Origin: Coffea arabica
Taxonomy: Eukaryota; Streptophyta; Magnoliopsida; Gentianales; Rubiaceae
DNA length: 64,000 bases
Assembly: GCF_036785885.1 (NCBI RefSeq)
Contig: NC_092323.1
Span: 17,120,501-17,184,500 of the forward strand
Direction: 5' to 3'
The notes beneath the pieces were generated by a model, which did no database searches, was not told the DNA's origin, and worked only from the letters and a program-made list of their open reading frames with translations. The position numbers were made by a program, and so were the translations under genes. Positions 35,311-45,736 of the stretch are shown here, in pieces; the stretch's first letter is position 1, and each line of letters opens with the position of its first letter.

Positions 35311-36882
35311 AAAACGGTCGAGATGAAAACACAAATTCTATGCTATCGAACTGAAGGACCAGAATGCATGTTGCTTAAAAGGTAATAAACCAAGAAAACT
35401 TACTTGGTGAACTTGCAACTCTTTTGATTTTTCAAACTTTAAAAGAAAGGGAATAATTATTATTTTTTCCGAAAATGTATAGCAACACTTGGAGCTCAAT
35501 CCTTCCACCGTTTGCCTCAGTGTGAATCATGCTTAATTAAGCCAGTATTGTGTCACATAATTTTCCTGCAAAAAGGAAGAAACGAAACAGTTGTGATGAA
35601 AATACTGCCACCACCATGTGATCCCTTCGCCTTGAGAACCATGTAAACATGAGTTTCAATATCGCCAAATCGCTCCCTTAGGTTCGGTCGATAATCCCCC
35701 TCAGAGTCTTTGCAACTGTTGAATGTCAATCGACCATACTTTATTATCACAGGACCTTCGATTTCATGACTTCTTTGGGATAAATTATAAGGGATTGTCT
35801 TTTGAGTAAGACCCAATGAATGAGAAACATAAACAATTAATTAAAATTAAAAAAGTATTATTCATTATGCAATAATGCTAATATGAAATAAGTAAAGATA
35901 CAGAAACAGTAAAACAAAATTAGTGATTTTTTTTTTTCGAAATATAGGTCCAAGGATCAAAAGTTGGTTCATATTTAGAGGACGGCCTTTGATGAGGAAA
36001 AATGCTCCTACTGACCCCTTCGACGTCATCCATTTTGGAATTCATTGTCGGCAAAAGAACAACAGTATGAAAGAGACCCAAATCAACATAGTCACCAGCT
36101 TTCAGACCTCAGCATCTTCTTCTTAGTTGTTGATCCTCTTGTAATTCAAAACCCTACCTCAGCGCCCTTTCGGGTTTTCACTAAGATTACCCCCACCCTT
36201 TTTTCTTTTTTTTTCGTTGTTTTTGTTTGTTTGTTTGTTTTTTTTTTTTTTAGAAGGTGCCCTTTCGGGTTTTCACCTAGAGGCATAGACAAGACAATTT
36301 TAACCCCAACTGGATCAATCCAGTTGTATTCCGATAATGAGTAGCATCAGTGAGACAATTTTCTCTGACATATTTCAGAAAAATTGTATTTACATCATTT
36401 GCCAATTGATTAAGAAAATTTTTTTTTTCAAAAATACTGCAAAATATAAAAGTCGGCAATTTTGATTCTTGTGATTAGGATTGGATAGAGTAGCAAATGA
36501 AGGGTTAAGACTTGAAAGACTTGGCAGCAGATCATATGATGGGTTTGCAATCATTTGAAATAGCATTCTTTCAAAACTTACCCCGATCTAGGGTGAGAAA
36601 GAGATAAAATTTGTCCCAGTTTAATTCTGACTGAAGCTCTATTTTCCTTTTTTTTCTTTTTTCTTCTCTCTCTCCCCTTTTTTTTTTTTTTTTTAAGAAA
36701 CAAAATTGCCCCAGTATGGGGTTAGTGATCTTAAGGAACTGCCAAGCGTAAAAGGAAAATGGTTATGAAAAGTCAAAAGGGAAAATAAATTAGGGATAGA
36801 ATATCGAAATGAAAAAAAATGAGAGGAAGTATGCCTTAAATCCGTCTCTTGCAGTATTTTAAAAGAAAAAATTTTTTTATAA
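35311..36882. other. Gypsy 3' untranslated region, part 2
   Basis: Lies between integrase and the tandem array. It contains two copies of ATGCATGTTGCTTAAAA (about 35290 and 35362), two copies of GCCCTTTCGGGTTTTCAC (about 36161 and 36259) and T-rich tracts. No protein is recognised. Confidence 0.55.
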
Positions 36883-37854
36883 TCAAATGAAAAACTTTTT
36901 GCACATGTCTGCATTGATGGGTTGGGGAAAAACTTGACCGTCCATTTCCATAAGGATAAGCGCTCCTCCGGATAGCACTTTCTTAACAATGAATGGTCCT
37001 TGCCAATTGGGAGCAAACTTCCCTTTAGTCTCATCTTGTATTGGAAGAATCCGTTTTAAAACCTTATCTCCAACTTCAAACAAGCGGGGCTTGACTTTCT
37101 TGTTGTAAGGCCGAGCCATTCGTCCCTGATAACATTGTCCATGGCAGACGGCATTCAACCTCTTTTCATCAATCAAGGACAACTGCTCCTGACGTTCTCT
37201 GACCCATTCAGCTTCTTCTATCTGAACTTCCATCAGAATGCGTAAGGAAGGAATTTCAATGTCTGCAGGTAGTAATGCTTCCATTCCATACATAAGAGAG
37301 TAAGGAGTTGCACCAGTAGAAGTTCTGATAGTAGTTCTGTAGGCCATCAATGCGTAAGGCAGCTTCTCATGCCAATCCCGGTGTGCTTCAGTCATCTTAC
37401 GAATGATTTTCTTCAAATTCTTATTTGCGGCTTCAACGGCTCCATTCATCTGAGGCCTGTAAATGGCAGAATTTCGATGTCTGATCTTGAACTGTTCACA
37501 TAATCCATCCACCATATCATTGTTGAGATTTTTGGCATTATAAGTGATCAACGTCTCTGGTACCACAAAACGACAGATGATATTATTTCTCAAGAAATCC
37601 GACACCACTTTCTTAGTCACATGCTTATAGGACGTGGCCTCAACCCACTTGGTGAAATATTCAATTGCCACTAAGATGAATCGATGCCCATTTGAAGCAG
37701 GAGGATCAATAGTTCCGATCACATCCATTCCCCAGATCGAACATGGCCATGGAGCAGTCATACTATGCAATTCTGTAGGAGGAGCACGTATAACATCACT
37801 ATGCATTTGACACTTAACACACTTTCTAACAAAATCTACACAGTCATGCTCCAT
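36883..37854 (-). CDS. Gypsy integrase (catalytic Asp lost)
   Basis: Integrase inserts the cDNA into host DNA. The frame begins inside the zinc-binding module (CVDFVRKCVKCQ supplies the two Cys; the His pair lies upstream, before the stop at 37861). The DDE core follows: Asp44 in GMDVIG, then TLITYNAKNLNN, where the family has TDNG, so Tyr105 replaces the second catalytic Asp. Glu141 (GAVEAANKN) is present at the usual spacing of 35. C-terminal, KPRLFEVGDKVLKRI and NWQGPFIVKK fit the integrase C-terminal domain. No chromodomain is seen. The frame is continuous with the RT frame except for one TGA. Confidence 0.9.
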   Translation of the reverse strand: MEHDCVDFVRKCVKCQMHSDVIRAPPTELHSMTAPWPCSIWGMDVIGTIDPPASNGHRFILVAIEYFTKWVEATSYKHVTKKVVSDFLRNNIICRFVVPETLITYNAKNLNNDMVDGLCEQFKIRHRNSAIYRPQMNGAVEAANKNLKKIIRKMTEAHRDWHEKLPYALMAYRTTIRTSTGATPYSLMYGMEALLPADIEIPSLRILMEVQIEEAEWVRERQEQLSLIDEKRLNAVCHGQCYQGRMARPYNKKVKPRLFEVGDKVLKRILPIQDETKGKFAPNWQGPFIVKKVLSGGALILMEMDGQVFPQPINADMCKKFFI

Positions 37855-37860
37855 GGTAAG

Positions 37861-40363
37861 TCAAAAATATCCTGTTCTCATGATCTTATTAGCCAGTAGA
37901 TGCCCATTCATGTGTGGCCCACAAACCCCGCTATGCACTTCCTTTATCATATAATCGGCTTCCTCTTCATTGATGCATCTCAGAAGACCTAAATCAGATG
38001 TTTTCTTGTATAGCACTTCTCCATTCAAGAAGAACCTTGAAGACATTCTGCGTAAGAAACTTTTTGCAACAGAGTCAGTATCAGGAGGATAGGATCCCGT
38101 TTTCATGAATTCCTTAATATCATTGTACCAGGAGCGACCATCAGTGACCCTTTCCGTAACCAGACAATGCGCTGGCCTATTCTGAAGCTGAATCTGTATA
38201 GGTTCAATCACCAACTCATCTGGATGTTGGATCATCGAAGACAGAGTAGCTAAAGCATCAGCAAAGACATTACGAGTGCAGGGAATATGTCTGAGTTCCA
38301 GATTCCTGAATTTACTGGCCAAACCAAGCAAGTTGCAATGATACAGCATAATTTTTGAATCCCGACTTACCCACTGCTTAAGCGTCTGGTGCACAAGTAA
38401 ATCGGAATCACTGAATGTTATCAGGTCCTTGATCTCCATGTCCAATGCCATTTTCAATCCAAAAATACAAGCTTCATACTCGGCCATATTGTTGGTACAA
38501 GTAAATCGTAATTTGGCAGTAGTAGGATAGTGCTTCCCTTCAGGTGATACTAAAACCGCTCCAACTCCAGCTCCGAAAGAATTTGACGCACCGTCGAAAA
38601 ATAACCTCCATCCAAGATACTGCTCACTCATGTCCTCAATTGTTCCAATGAACAGAATTTTCTCATCAGAAAAATAGGTATGTAATGGCTGGTAATCATC
38701 ATCTCTTAGATTTTCTGCCAAATGATCTGCTATGGCTTGACCCTTGACTGCTTTCTGTGTTGTGAAAACAATGTCGAACTCGGAAAGGATCATTTGCCAC
38801 TTAGCCATACGTCCCGTGGGCATCGACTTTTTCAACAGGTATTTTAGAGGATCAAAACGAGAAATCAAATAAGTGGTAAAACCAAGCAAATAATGTCTCA
38901 ACTTCTGAGCTACCCATGCTAAAGCACAACAACTCCTTTCAAGGAAAGAATAGTTTGCCTCATATGCTGTAAATTTCTTGCTCAGATAGTAGATGGCTTG
39001 CTCCTTTCTCCCAGATTCATCATGTTGTCCCAGAACGCATCCAACAGCCTCATCAAGAACAGACAAATACATAATCAGAGGTCTCCCTGGCTGAGGTGGC
39101 ACTAAGACCGGAGGATTTGACAAGTAATTTTTGATCTTATTAAAAGCTTGCTGACAATCTTCATTCCAATCCATCGGCGCGTTCTTTTTCAACAGTTTGA
39201 ACAGAGGCTCACATGTAGAGGTTAACTGTGCAATGAACCGGCCAATGAAATTGATCTTTCCAAGAAAACTTTTCACATCTTTTTGATTTTTTGGAATGGG
39301 CATATCTCGAATTGCCTTTATTTTCGCAGGATCTATTTCTATACCCTTTTTGCTGACAATAAAGCCCAATAACTTACCAGCTGGAGCTCCAAAAGCACAT
39401 TTCGCAGGGTTCAACTTCAAATTATATCTTCTCAACCTTTCAAACAGTTTCTTCAAATCAACCAAATGGTCTTCGACCCTCTTTGATTTAATTATGATAT
39501 CATCTACATAAACCTCCATCTTTTTGTGGATCATATCATGGAACAGGGTAGTCATGGTCCTTTGATAAGTAGCTCCAGTATTTTTCAATCCGAAAGGCAT
39601 CACTCGATAACAAAATGTTCCCCATTGGGTGATAAAAGAAGTTTTCTCTCTGTCTTCTTCTGCCATTAAGATTTGATGATACCCAGCAAAACAGTCACCA
39701 AAAGATTCAATCTCGTGTCCAGCAGTGTTGTCCAAAAGAATATGAATATTTGGCAAAGGAAAATCATCTTTCGGACTGGCTTTATTCAGATCTCTGTAAT
39801 CAACACATACTCGCACCTCCCCAGATTTCTTAGGCACTGGCACAGGATTCGATAGCCAGACAGGATAATGAGACACCATGATTATCTTGGCATTGAGCTG
39901 CTTCACAATTTGTTCCTTTATCTTGAGGCTCATTTCTGGTTTGAATTTACGAGGCTTCTGTTTTACCGGTAAAATATTTGGATCAGTTGGCAACCTGTAA
40001 ATCACTATGTCCGTAGAGATTCCTGGCATATCATCGTATGACCATGCAAATACATCTTGAAATAGCATTAAGAATTCAATCATTTCCTCTTTCTGTTTCT
40101 TATTCAAATGAATGCTGACTTTAACTTCTTTAACCTCCGTCTTAGTGCCAATATTGATGATTTCTGTTTCTTCTAAGTTAGGTTTGGGTTTCTCTTCATA
40201 CTGTTTTAAATCCCTTGAAATAGACTCAAATTCTTCCTCAGTATCGCTCTCACTTTGAATTTCAGATTGCATGATTTCAAATTCTTGAGAGATATCGAGA
40301 TTGCAGCCATCGAATTCCAAAATGGTGACATCCAAAGGGTCAAAAGATTTTATTTGTGGCCAT
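37861..40363 (-). CDS. Gypsy reverse transcriptase, RNase H, second RNase H
   Basis: Copies element RNA into DNA. Residues are counted from the open-frame start at 40407. RT spans about 150-370, with VCVDYRDLNKA, GDCFAGYHQI (catalytic Asp kept), MPFGLKNTGATYQR and YVDD at 300-303. A first RNase H lies at about 440-560 (MYLSVLDEAVGCVLGQHDE, KQAIYYLSKKF-like). A second RNase H lies at about 600-725 (LFFDGASNSFGAGVG, NNMAEYEACIFGL, LRHIPCTRNVFADALA). The dual RNase H is diagnostic of the Tat clade. The H-H half of the integrase zinc module ends the frame, where an in-frame TGA (37861-37863) interrupts it. I place the start at the predicted splice acceptor, not at the upstream methionine. Confidence 0.9.
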
Positions 40364-40671
40364 CTGAAAATAGAATAGAACATAAGTAATAAATAAATAG
40401 CAAACACTGGAGAAGTCTTTCATTTCATTAAATTCAAAAATGCATCGAGACTTCACAAAAAGATAAATATACAGACATGATTGCCATTTAAAGACATATT
40501 TAACCCTAAACCTTTATTTTCATTTCAGCAATTTTCTTGAACAAAGCAAGTTATATTAATTGAAACAAGAATAAAGGTTTAAAAGATGAAAGCAATTTCT
40601 TTTAACAAAAGATCCAGACTACTGTCCTATCTGGATATGATCTAGACAAAAGACAATCCCCTTAAATTTAC
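40364..40671 (-). other. Predicted intron between protease and RT
   Basis: On the minus strand the donor is TTTCG|GTAAAT and the acceptor TTCTATTCTATTTTCAG|AT, a strong pyrimidine tract. Removing these 308 nt joins the protease-side frame (SSRREF) to the RT-side frame (WPQIKSFD) in frame, with an Arg codon across the junction, and removes the TAA just after the donor. Ogre elements are known to carry an intron at this place. Splicing itself is inferred. Confidence 0.75.
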
Positions 40672-42824
40672 CGAAATTCCCTTCGAGAGGAAAGATAATC
40701 AGCAGTCCAATTCTGGATAGCTCCTTCGGTAATTGGCAAAAATTCTGCATTTTCTGATGGCTCCTCCCCACAAGTGGCCCCGACAAATAACTGAGACAGG
40801 TCCACTTCAATCTCCTCCACAGGATTCTTCGTTTCTGGCATAATTACCTCTGACGGACGAGGAAAAGTGTGATATAGCGGTGGGACATTTAAGGCAGTTT
40901 GCTTGCCCTTCTTTTCAGCTTGTTTTCGAGCTTGCATTTCCCTTCTATCTTTAGCAGTCGGATGAAATCCTAATCCAAATGTATCTTTCTGCGTCAGGAT
41001 CTCTATTGGCTCCAAAATTCCTTGTAATTCCCGCCCAAGACCTTTTTCTATTTCATATCCGCCTCGGATCATCTCCCTAGCCATCATAATACTGGCCTCT
41101 GGCAAATCTGATTGAGTCAGCGATTTATCCTTGGATGCCCATCCCACAGAGACGATGTCAGCAACGTGATGAGATGAAGTTGGAGTCCTTTTTCTGTTTT
41201 CATCATTGAATTTTGCATCAACGATCATGGTGCAGTCATCCTCAGCAAACACAGTAATGAACTGATCATTCACAATAAACCTCAACATTTGATGCAAAGA
41301 AGATGGCACTGAATTGGAAGTATGTATCCAAGGTCTTCCAAGCAAAATATTGTAAACGCTGGAAAAGTCCATCACTTGGCAAGTAACTTGGAATTGAGCG
41401 AGACCTATCTCCAATACCAGATCTGCTTCACCCATAGATTCCCTCCTTGAACCATCAAATCCTCGAACCACAGTTGCAGATGGACGAAGTTTAATATCAA
41501 GAAATCCAAGCTTAGTAAGAGTGTTCCATGGACAGATATTCAACGCAGATCCATTATCCACTAAAACTCTCGGCAATAGCTTTCCATTGCAGCGGACTGA
41601 TATATACAAGGCTCTGTTATGCCCGACCCCTTCTGCGGTCAGATCATTATCGGAGAAAGCAATATGATTAGCAGCAAGTACATTCCCCACAATGTTAGAA
41701 AATTTATTTACCGGAATATCTTTAGGGACTTGAACTTCATTTAGAATTTTGAGCAATGCTTCTCTGTGTAGTTCGGAGGTCAAAATAAGATTCAAGAAAG
41801 AAATCCGAGTAGGCATCCTATCCAACTGCTCCATTGTTTTGTACTCACTTCTTTTCAGCATCTTTAGAAAATCCACAGCTTCCTTTTCAGACACAAGAGG
41901 CTTGGGCGTTGAAGAATTAACCTTGGCTCTGAATTGAACGCCGATCTCGGAGTGTTTCGCAGCTTTTTCGGACCTGGCAACAGTAGATACCTCCTCCTTC
42001 AAGCAATATTTGTCTCCAATTAACAAACTAGACTCCTCGTAATTCCACGGTACCTCTTGCAAGTTATTGACAGGCATTTGCTCTGGGAATTCGAGAATGA
42101 CAGGCTCTGATATATCCCATTCAAAAGATGGTAGATCCAAAATAAAAGGAACTTCAGAATTGTCAGCCTCGGAAGGCCCTCCTTCTACCATAAACGGCTC
42201 CTCTTTCTCAAACACAAAAGATTTTAACTTTTCCTTAGCATTATTCTTAGTTATGGACTCTTCAACAGACAGCAGTTTCCTCATCTCCGCATGGTCAGTC
42301 TCTATCACGCCAAACACTTCAGTTTCATCTACAATGTACTGACTGGGGTCAACAAAATCCTCATCAGCGATGATAACCCCCACAGTGCTCCCATGCTCAG
42401 GTAAAGGATTCTTACTAACATTCGGTCCTTGCTCTCCCTTTCTCCTGAGAAGGATGTCTCCAGAGTCAATCATGTCCTGAATCTTATGTTTTAAAGCCCA
42501 ACAATTGCCAGTGGTATGACCTGGACTTCCAGAATGATAAGCACAACTTGCCTGCGCATCATAACATGGAGGAATGCCTTTGGGATAAAGTTTAGGAGGG
42601 ATGGTGCTAATTTTTCCAGCTGCTTTTAACTGCTCATACAGTTGATCAATTGGTCGGCCCAAATTGGTGAAAGTTCGAAATTGTTTCTGAGTTTGAACTC
42701 CATTGGTTTGAAAAGGATTTTGAGAAGGGTTATTATTTTGCAGGGTTGGTCTGGGATGGTAAATGGGGCGAGTGTGATTTTGAAATACGGATTGTGGAGT
42801 TGGAGGTAAGGGCGAGGTATTCAA
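40672..42824 (-). CDS. Gypsy gag C-terminus, aspartic protease and G-patch
   Basis: Residues are counted from 42824. A Cys/His cluster CAYHSGSPGHTTGNC at about 93-107 is a variant zinc knuckle, followed by LKHKIQDMIDSG. The retropepsin has LVDNGSALNICP with Asp423 at the active site (the clade uses DNG rather than DTG or DSG) and YNILLGRPWIH. After it comes a G-patch-like stretch (about 585-630: GGYEIEKGLGRELQGI, FGLGFHPT), as in other Tat elements. The biologically meaningful frame extends upstream of 42824 (PYPYYPNPQPVYHTT) to a TAG near 42950. There it meets a 1-nt frame change relative to gag. The 3' end is set by the predicted splice donor. Confidence 0.88.
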
Positions 42825-44872
42825 ATGATTAGGTCGGGAATGATGGAATTGGGTAGTAGTGTGGTAGACTGGTTGAGGGTTAGGATAATATGGGTAAGGA
42901 ACAGAATAGGTGGGATGGTTTCGGATTCTGGGACTGAAAGACGGGCCCTAATCCCATATAAAAGCAGTTTCTCCTTCTTTCTTCTTGAATGGGGCTTTTT
43001 CCCATTGTTGCTTTGATTTTGTGGAGCATCTAATTGTAACTTTAATGCAGACACATTAACAATCTTTCCTGCTTTGACAAATTCATCATACTCCTCCAAT
43101 TTGTTAATGATAGCAGCAAATGGACTTCCAGTCATGCGGAAGATCTCTTCAAAATAGGGTGGATCGTGAGTCTTGATGAAAGTACGAACAATCTCCTCCT
43201 CAGTCATAGGAGGCTCCACTTTGGCAGCTAACTTTCTCCACCATTTTGCGTAGGTCTTGTGATCTTCCGACGGCTTTCTTTTCGTACCCTCCAGTGTGGT
43301 TCGTGTTGGCGCCAATTCACAGTTAAATTCATACTGCTTCACAAAAGCAGTTGATAGATCCAACCAGGTCTTGACTTCTCCAGACTTCAAATTTGAATAC
43401 CAATCTAGAGCATCTCCCTTCAAACTTTCCGGAAATAGGCGCATAGGCAAATTCTCATCATCCATAGGTTTACATAACTTGTTGGCAAACATCTTGAGGT
43501 GCGTCTTTGGATTTCCAATTCCATCATACTTGCTGAATTTAGGAGTTTTGAATCCCAACGGTAGCTGAATATCTGGGAAAAGACACAATTCATCGTAGTC
43601 CAAACCACCATGCCTGCTCAACCCTTGATTCTTTTTCATAAAGTCATCGAATCGATCCAACCTTCTTAACAGATCTTTGTCAATGGGTATGGGTTGTTCT
43701 TCCATCGCCGCCTTCCCTTGAGATGCAGTATCCAGTACAAAAGGCTCTGCAGTATGGTGGTGGGGTCCCTGAGAGTTGGGAGGAACATTCAAATTGGTCT
43801 GTGGATGGATTTGAGGGATTTGACTATTGGTTGGGTCCACCAATATATAATTTGGAGGCATATAGGAAAAGTCTGAGTTTAATCGGGTAAAGGCATTTTC
43901 AAGAGGATTGGTGAAAGGAGGAAGGAAAGTTGTTTGGGTATTGGATGTGTGGGGTGGTTGATAGTCTTGGGCAGGTGGGTGATTATCGAGAGGTTCTTGG
44001 TCGTTCGGGACACCACCACCATTGTTGCTCGCGATCAACTGGTCAATTACACGTCTTTGTGCGGCCATTTCAGCACTTAACTCATTGAACTTGCCGAGTA
44101 CCTCACTTAACTGAGCTCCTAATGCTATGAAGTCCGGCGATGTTACTATAGCAGATCTTTCCGAAATTTCTGGTACTGAACTCATGTTTACAGACTGTCT
44201 CAAGGCTCTACTTCGAGACCTGGTAATGATGGGGCTTTTTCGGATAGCTATTGTGAAAGATACCAGGTCACCAAAATTTCTGAGCCTATCTAGTACAGAA
44301 TCTTTAGTTTCTCTAGCATACGGAATCTTAACACGTTCGGCTTGATCATGTAATTCCCCACATTTCCGTTTCATCTCTTGGCGCTCTTCTCGCTTCTTTT
44401 CATACAACTTTTTGTTTTCCTCTACCCTTTTCTTGTGTGCCTCGACGGATTTCTTCAACTGTAGAACCTCATTGTCCTTGGCTTCAATGATGGCCTTCAA
44501 CTTCTTGATCTCCTCATATGGCTCACATTGCAACCCTTGCGTGGTGGAGTTTCTTAACCAATCCTCATATTGGAAAGTTGCTACACCCTTCTGTTTGAGC
44601 TCCGGAAGATAATTAATGCATCTATCATCAGATATTGTTCTCCAAGCTTCGGTGATTTGGCTCTTCATAGGGATCTCTTTTGGACATACTCCCTTATCAA
44701 AAAAGATGGTGACTTCACTCAAATCAGATGCAGACGGTATTCCCTGGATGCGACCTAGTTGTCTGAGAAACCTCTTCGGGGTATATGAGATGATTCCTTG
44801 AGTACCCAGCAAAAGAACACATTCTGACACCTTAGTGCGAAGTACTGGTATAGAACAGTCCGTCCAATCCAA
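42821..44872 (-). CDS. Gypsy gag with N-terminal coiled coil
   Basis: Forms the particle core. Residues are from 44872. The first 110 continue the plant-mobile-domain protein upstream (LLGTQGIISYTPKRFLRQLG). About 117-180 is highly charged with heptad-like spacing (EEIKKLKAIIEAKDNEVLQL), a coiled coil. The retrotransposon gag domain is at about 435-610 (FPESLKGDALDWYSNLKSGE, TWLDLSTAFVKQYE, EDHKTYAKWWRKLAAKV). The last 40 residues after SRRKKE are out of frame: a 1-nt shift near 42995-43010, around AAAAAGCCCC on the coding strand, separates gag from the protease frame. The apparent start is not a real start; the frame is shared with the ORF upstream across a single TGA. Confidence 0.85.
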   Translation of the reverse strand: MDWTDCSIPVLRTKVSECVLLLGTQGIISYTPKRFLRQLGRIQGIPSASDLSEVTIFFDKGVCPKEIPMKSQITEAWRTISDDRCINYLPELKQKGVATFQYEDWLRNSTTQGLQCEPYEEIKKLKAIIEAKDNEVLQLKKSVEAHKKRVEENKKLYEKKREERQEMKRKCGELHDQAERVKIPYARETKDSVLDRLRNFGDLVSFTIAIRKSPIITRSRSRALRQSVNMSSVPEISERSAIVTSPDFIALGAQLSEVLGKFNELSAEMAAQRRVIDQLIASNNGGGVPNDQEPLDNHPPAQDYQPPHTSNTQTTFLPPFTNPLENAFTRLNSDFSYMPPNYILVDPTNSQIPQIHPQTNLNVPPNSQGPHHHTAEPFVLDTASQGKAAMEEQPIPIDKDLLRRLDRFDDFMKKNQGLSRHGGLDYDELCLFPDIQLPLGFKTPKFSKYDGIGNPKTHLKMFANKLCKPMDDENLPMRLFPESLKGDALDWYSNLKSGEVKTWLDLSTAFVKQYEFNCELAPTRTTLEGTKRKPSEDHKTYAKWWRKLAAKVEPPMTEEEIVRTFIKTHDPPYFEEIFRMTGSPFAAIINKLEEYDEFVKAGKIVNVSALKLQLDAPQNQSNNGKKPHSRRKKEKLLLYGIRARLSVPESETIPPILFLTHIILTLNQSTTLLPNSIIPDLII

Positions 44873-44875
44873 TAC

Positions 44876-45736
44876 TCACCTAATGTCATGATCTTGCAAC
44901 GTTTCCAAGTAATCCACATATTCGGATGCGTTCTTCGGTAGACCCTCTTCGTTGACTCTTTTGTGATGTGTAACTATCCAATTGTATCCAACTACCGGCA
45001 AGCTATTGGCAAGAGATGATCGTCTCCTGAAATGCCCCATAGCCCATATATGCAGAACCAAATTCGCCCCATAAAAGAACTTTTCTCCCTTTTTGCAACT
45101 GTTACAGGCTAAAAGAATGTCTGCGAGAAGGGTTGGGACTATAGAGCATTGTTTATCCTGGATTCCTAAAAAAAGATCATTCACAACTTTTGCTAATTTG
45201 AAAGCTATCTTCTGATCCTTCCTCGGGAAGAAATAAATCCCAACCATAGCTACTCCATATACTAATGGCCTTTTGTGCTCCCATATGTCTTTGGAGGTGA
45301 ACGCAAAATCTTTCACATGCCTCTCAAACCCATCGCGTGGTGCAAAACGTTCAAACAGAATATTCACGGCGACGCCCTGGTCTGATCCTCGTAATACCGA
45401 TTCTTTCAATCCTATGATCTTACAAAATTCTACCTTGTCTGAAGTGGACGGAAAAACCAAGGCAGTTCCATGTATAGGCAGATTAAGGAGGCCGGCTACT
45501 TCCTCGAGTGTTATAGTCATTTGTCTATTACCTATTCTAAAAGCAGAACACTCTGGGTCCCAAAGATGCACTAAGGCCTCTACCAAATAACCGTTGAGTT
45601 TGATTTCTTTAAAGTCTCCAATCGGTCCTAAATATTGAGCTACTTGATGCAATTCACTGGGTAGCATGAAGGTAGGCCATCTTTGAATCTCAGTCGGTGG
45701 TATCAACAACTGATAAATTCGGCGAGGGCGATCCAT
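44876..45736 (-). CDS. Plant mobile domain (PMD/DUF7745-like) ORF1 of the gypsy element
   Basis: 286 residues from MDRPRRIYQLLIPP. Blocks such as MTITLEEVAGLLNLPIHG, FAPRDGFERH and GANLVLHIWAMGHF match the plant mobile domain found in MAIN/MAIL proteins and in ORF1-type proteins of large plant gypsy elements. Its function in the element is not established. It ends at TGA (44876-44878), but the same frame continues with WTDCSIPVLRTK and joins gag, so this was probably one long PMD-coiled coil-gag protein interrupted by a Trp-to-stop change. The start is the first ATG after a 1.2-kb leader. Confidence 0.82.
   Translation of the reverse strand: MDRPRRIYQLLIPPTEIQRWPTFMLPSELHQVAQYLGPIGDFKEIKLNGYLVEALVHLWDPECSAFRIGNRQMTITLEEVAGLLNLPIHGTALVFPSTSDKVEFCKIIGLKESVLRGSDQGVAVNILFERFAPRDGFERHVKDFAFTSKDIWEHKRPLVYGVAMVGIYFFPRKDQKIAFKLAKVVNDLFLGIQDKQCSIVPTLLADILLACNSCKKGEKFFYGANLVLHIWAMGHFRRRSSLANSLPVVGYNWIVTHHKRVNEEGLPKNASEYVDYLETLQDHDIR

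Noticed and set aside
44876..44887. Splice-donor-like AG|GTGAGT at the end of the plant-mobile-domain frame
   Set aside because: The same frame continues with conserved sequence immediately after the TGA, so a nonsense mutation explains the stop better than an intron; no matching acceptor was found.
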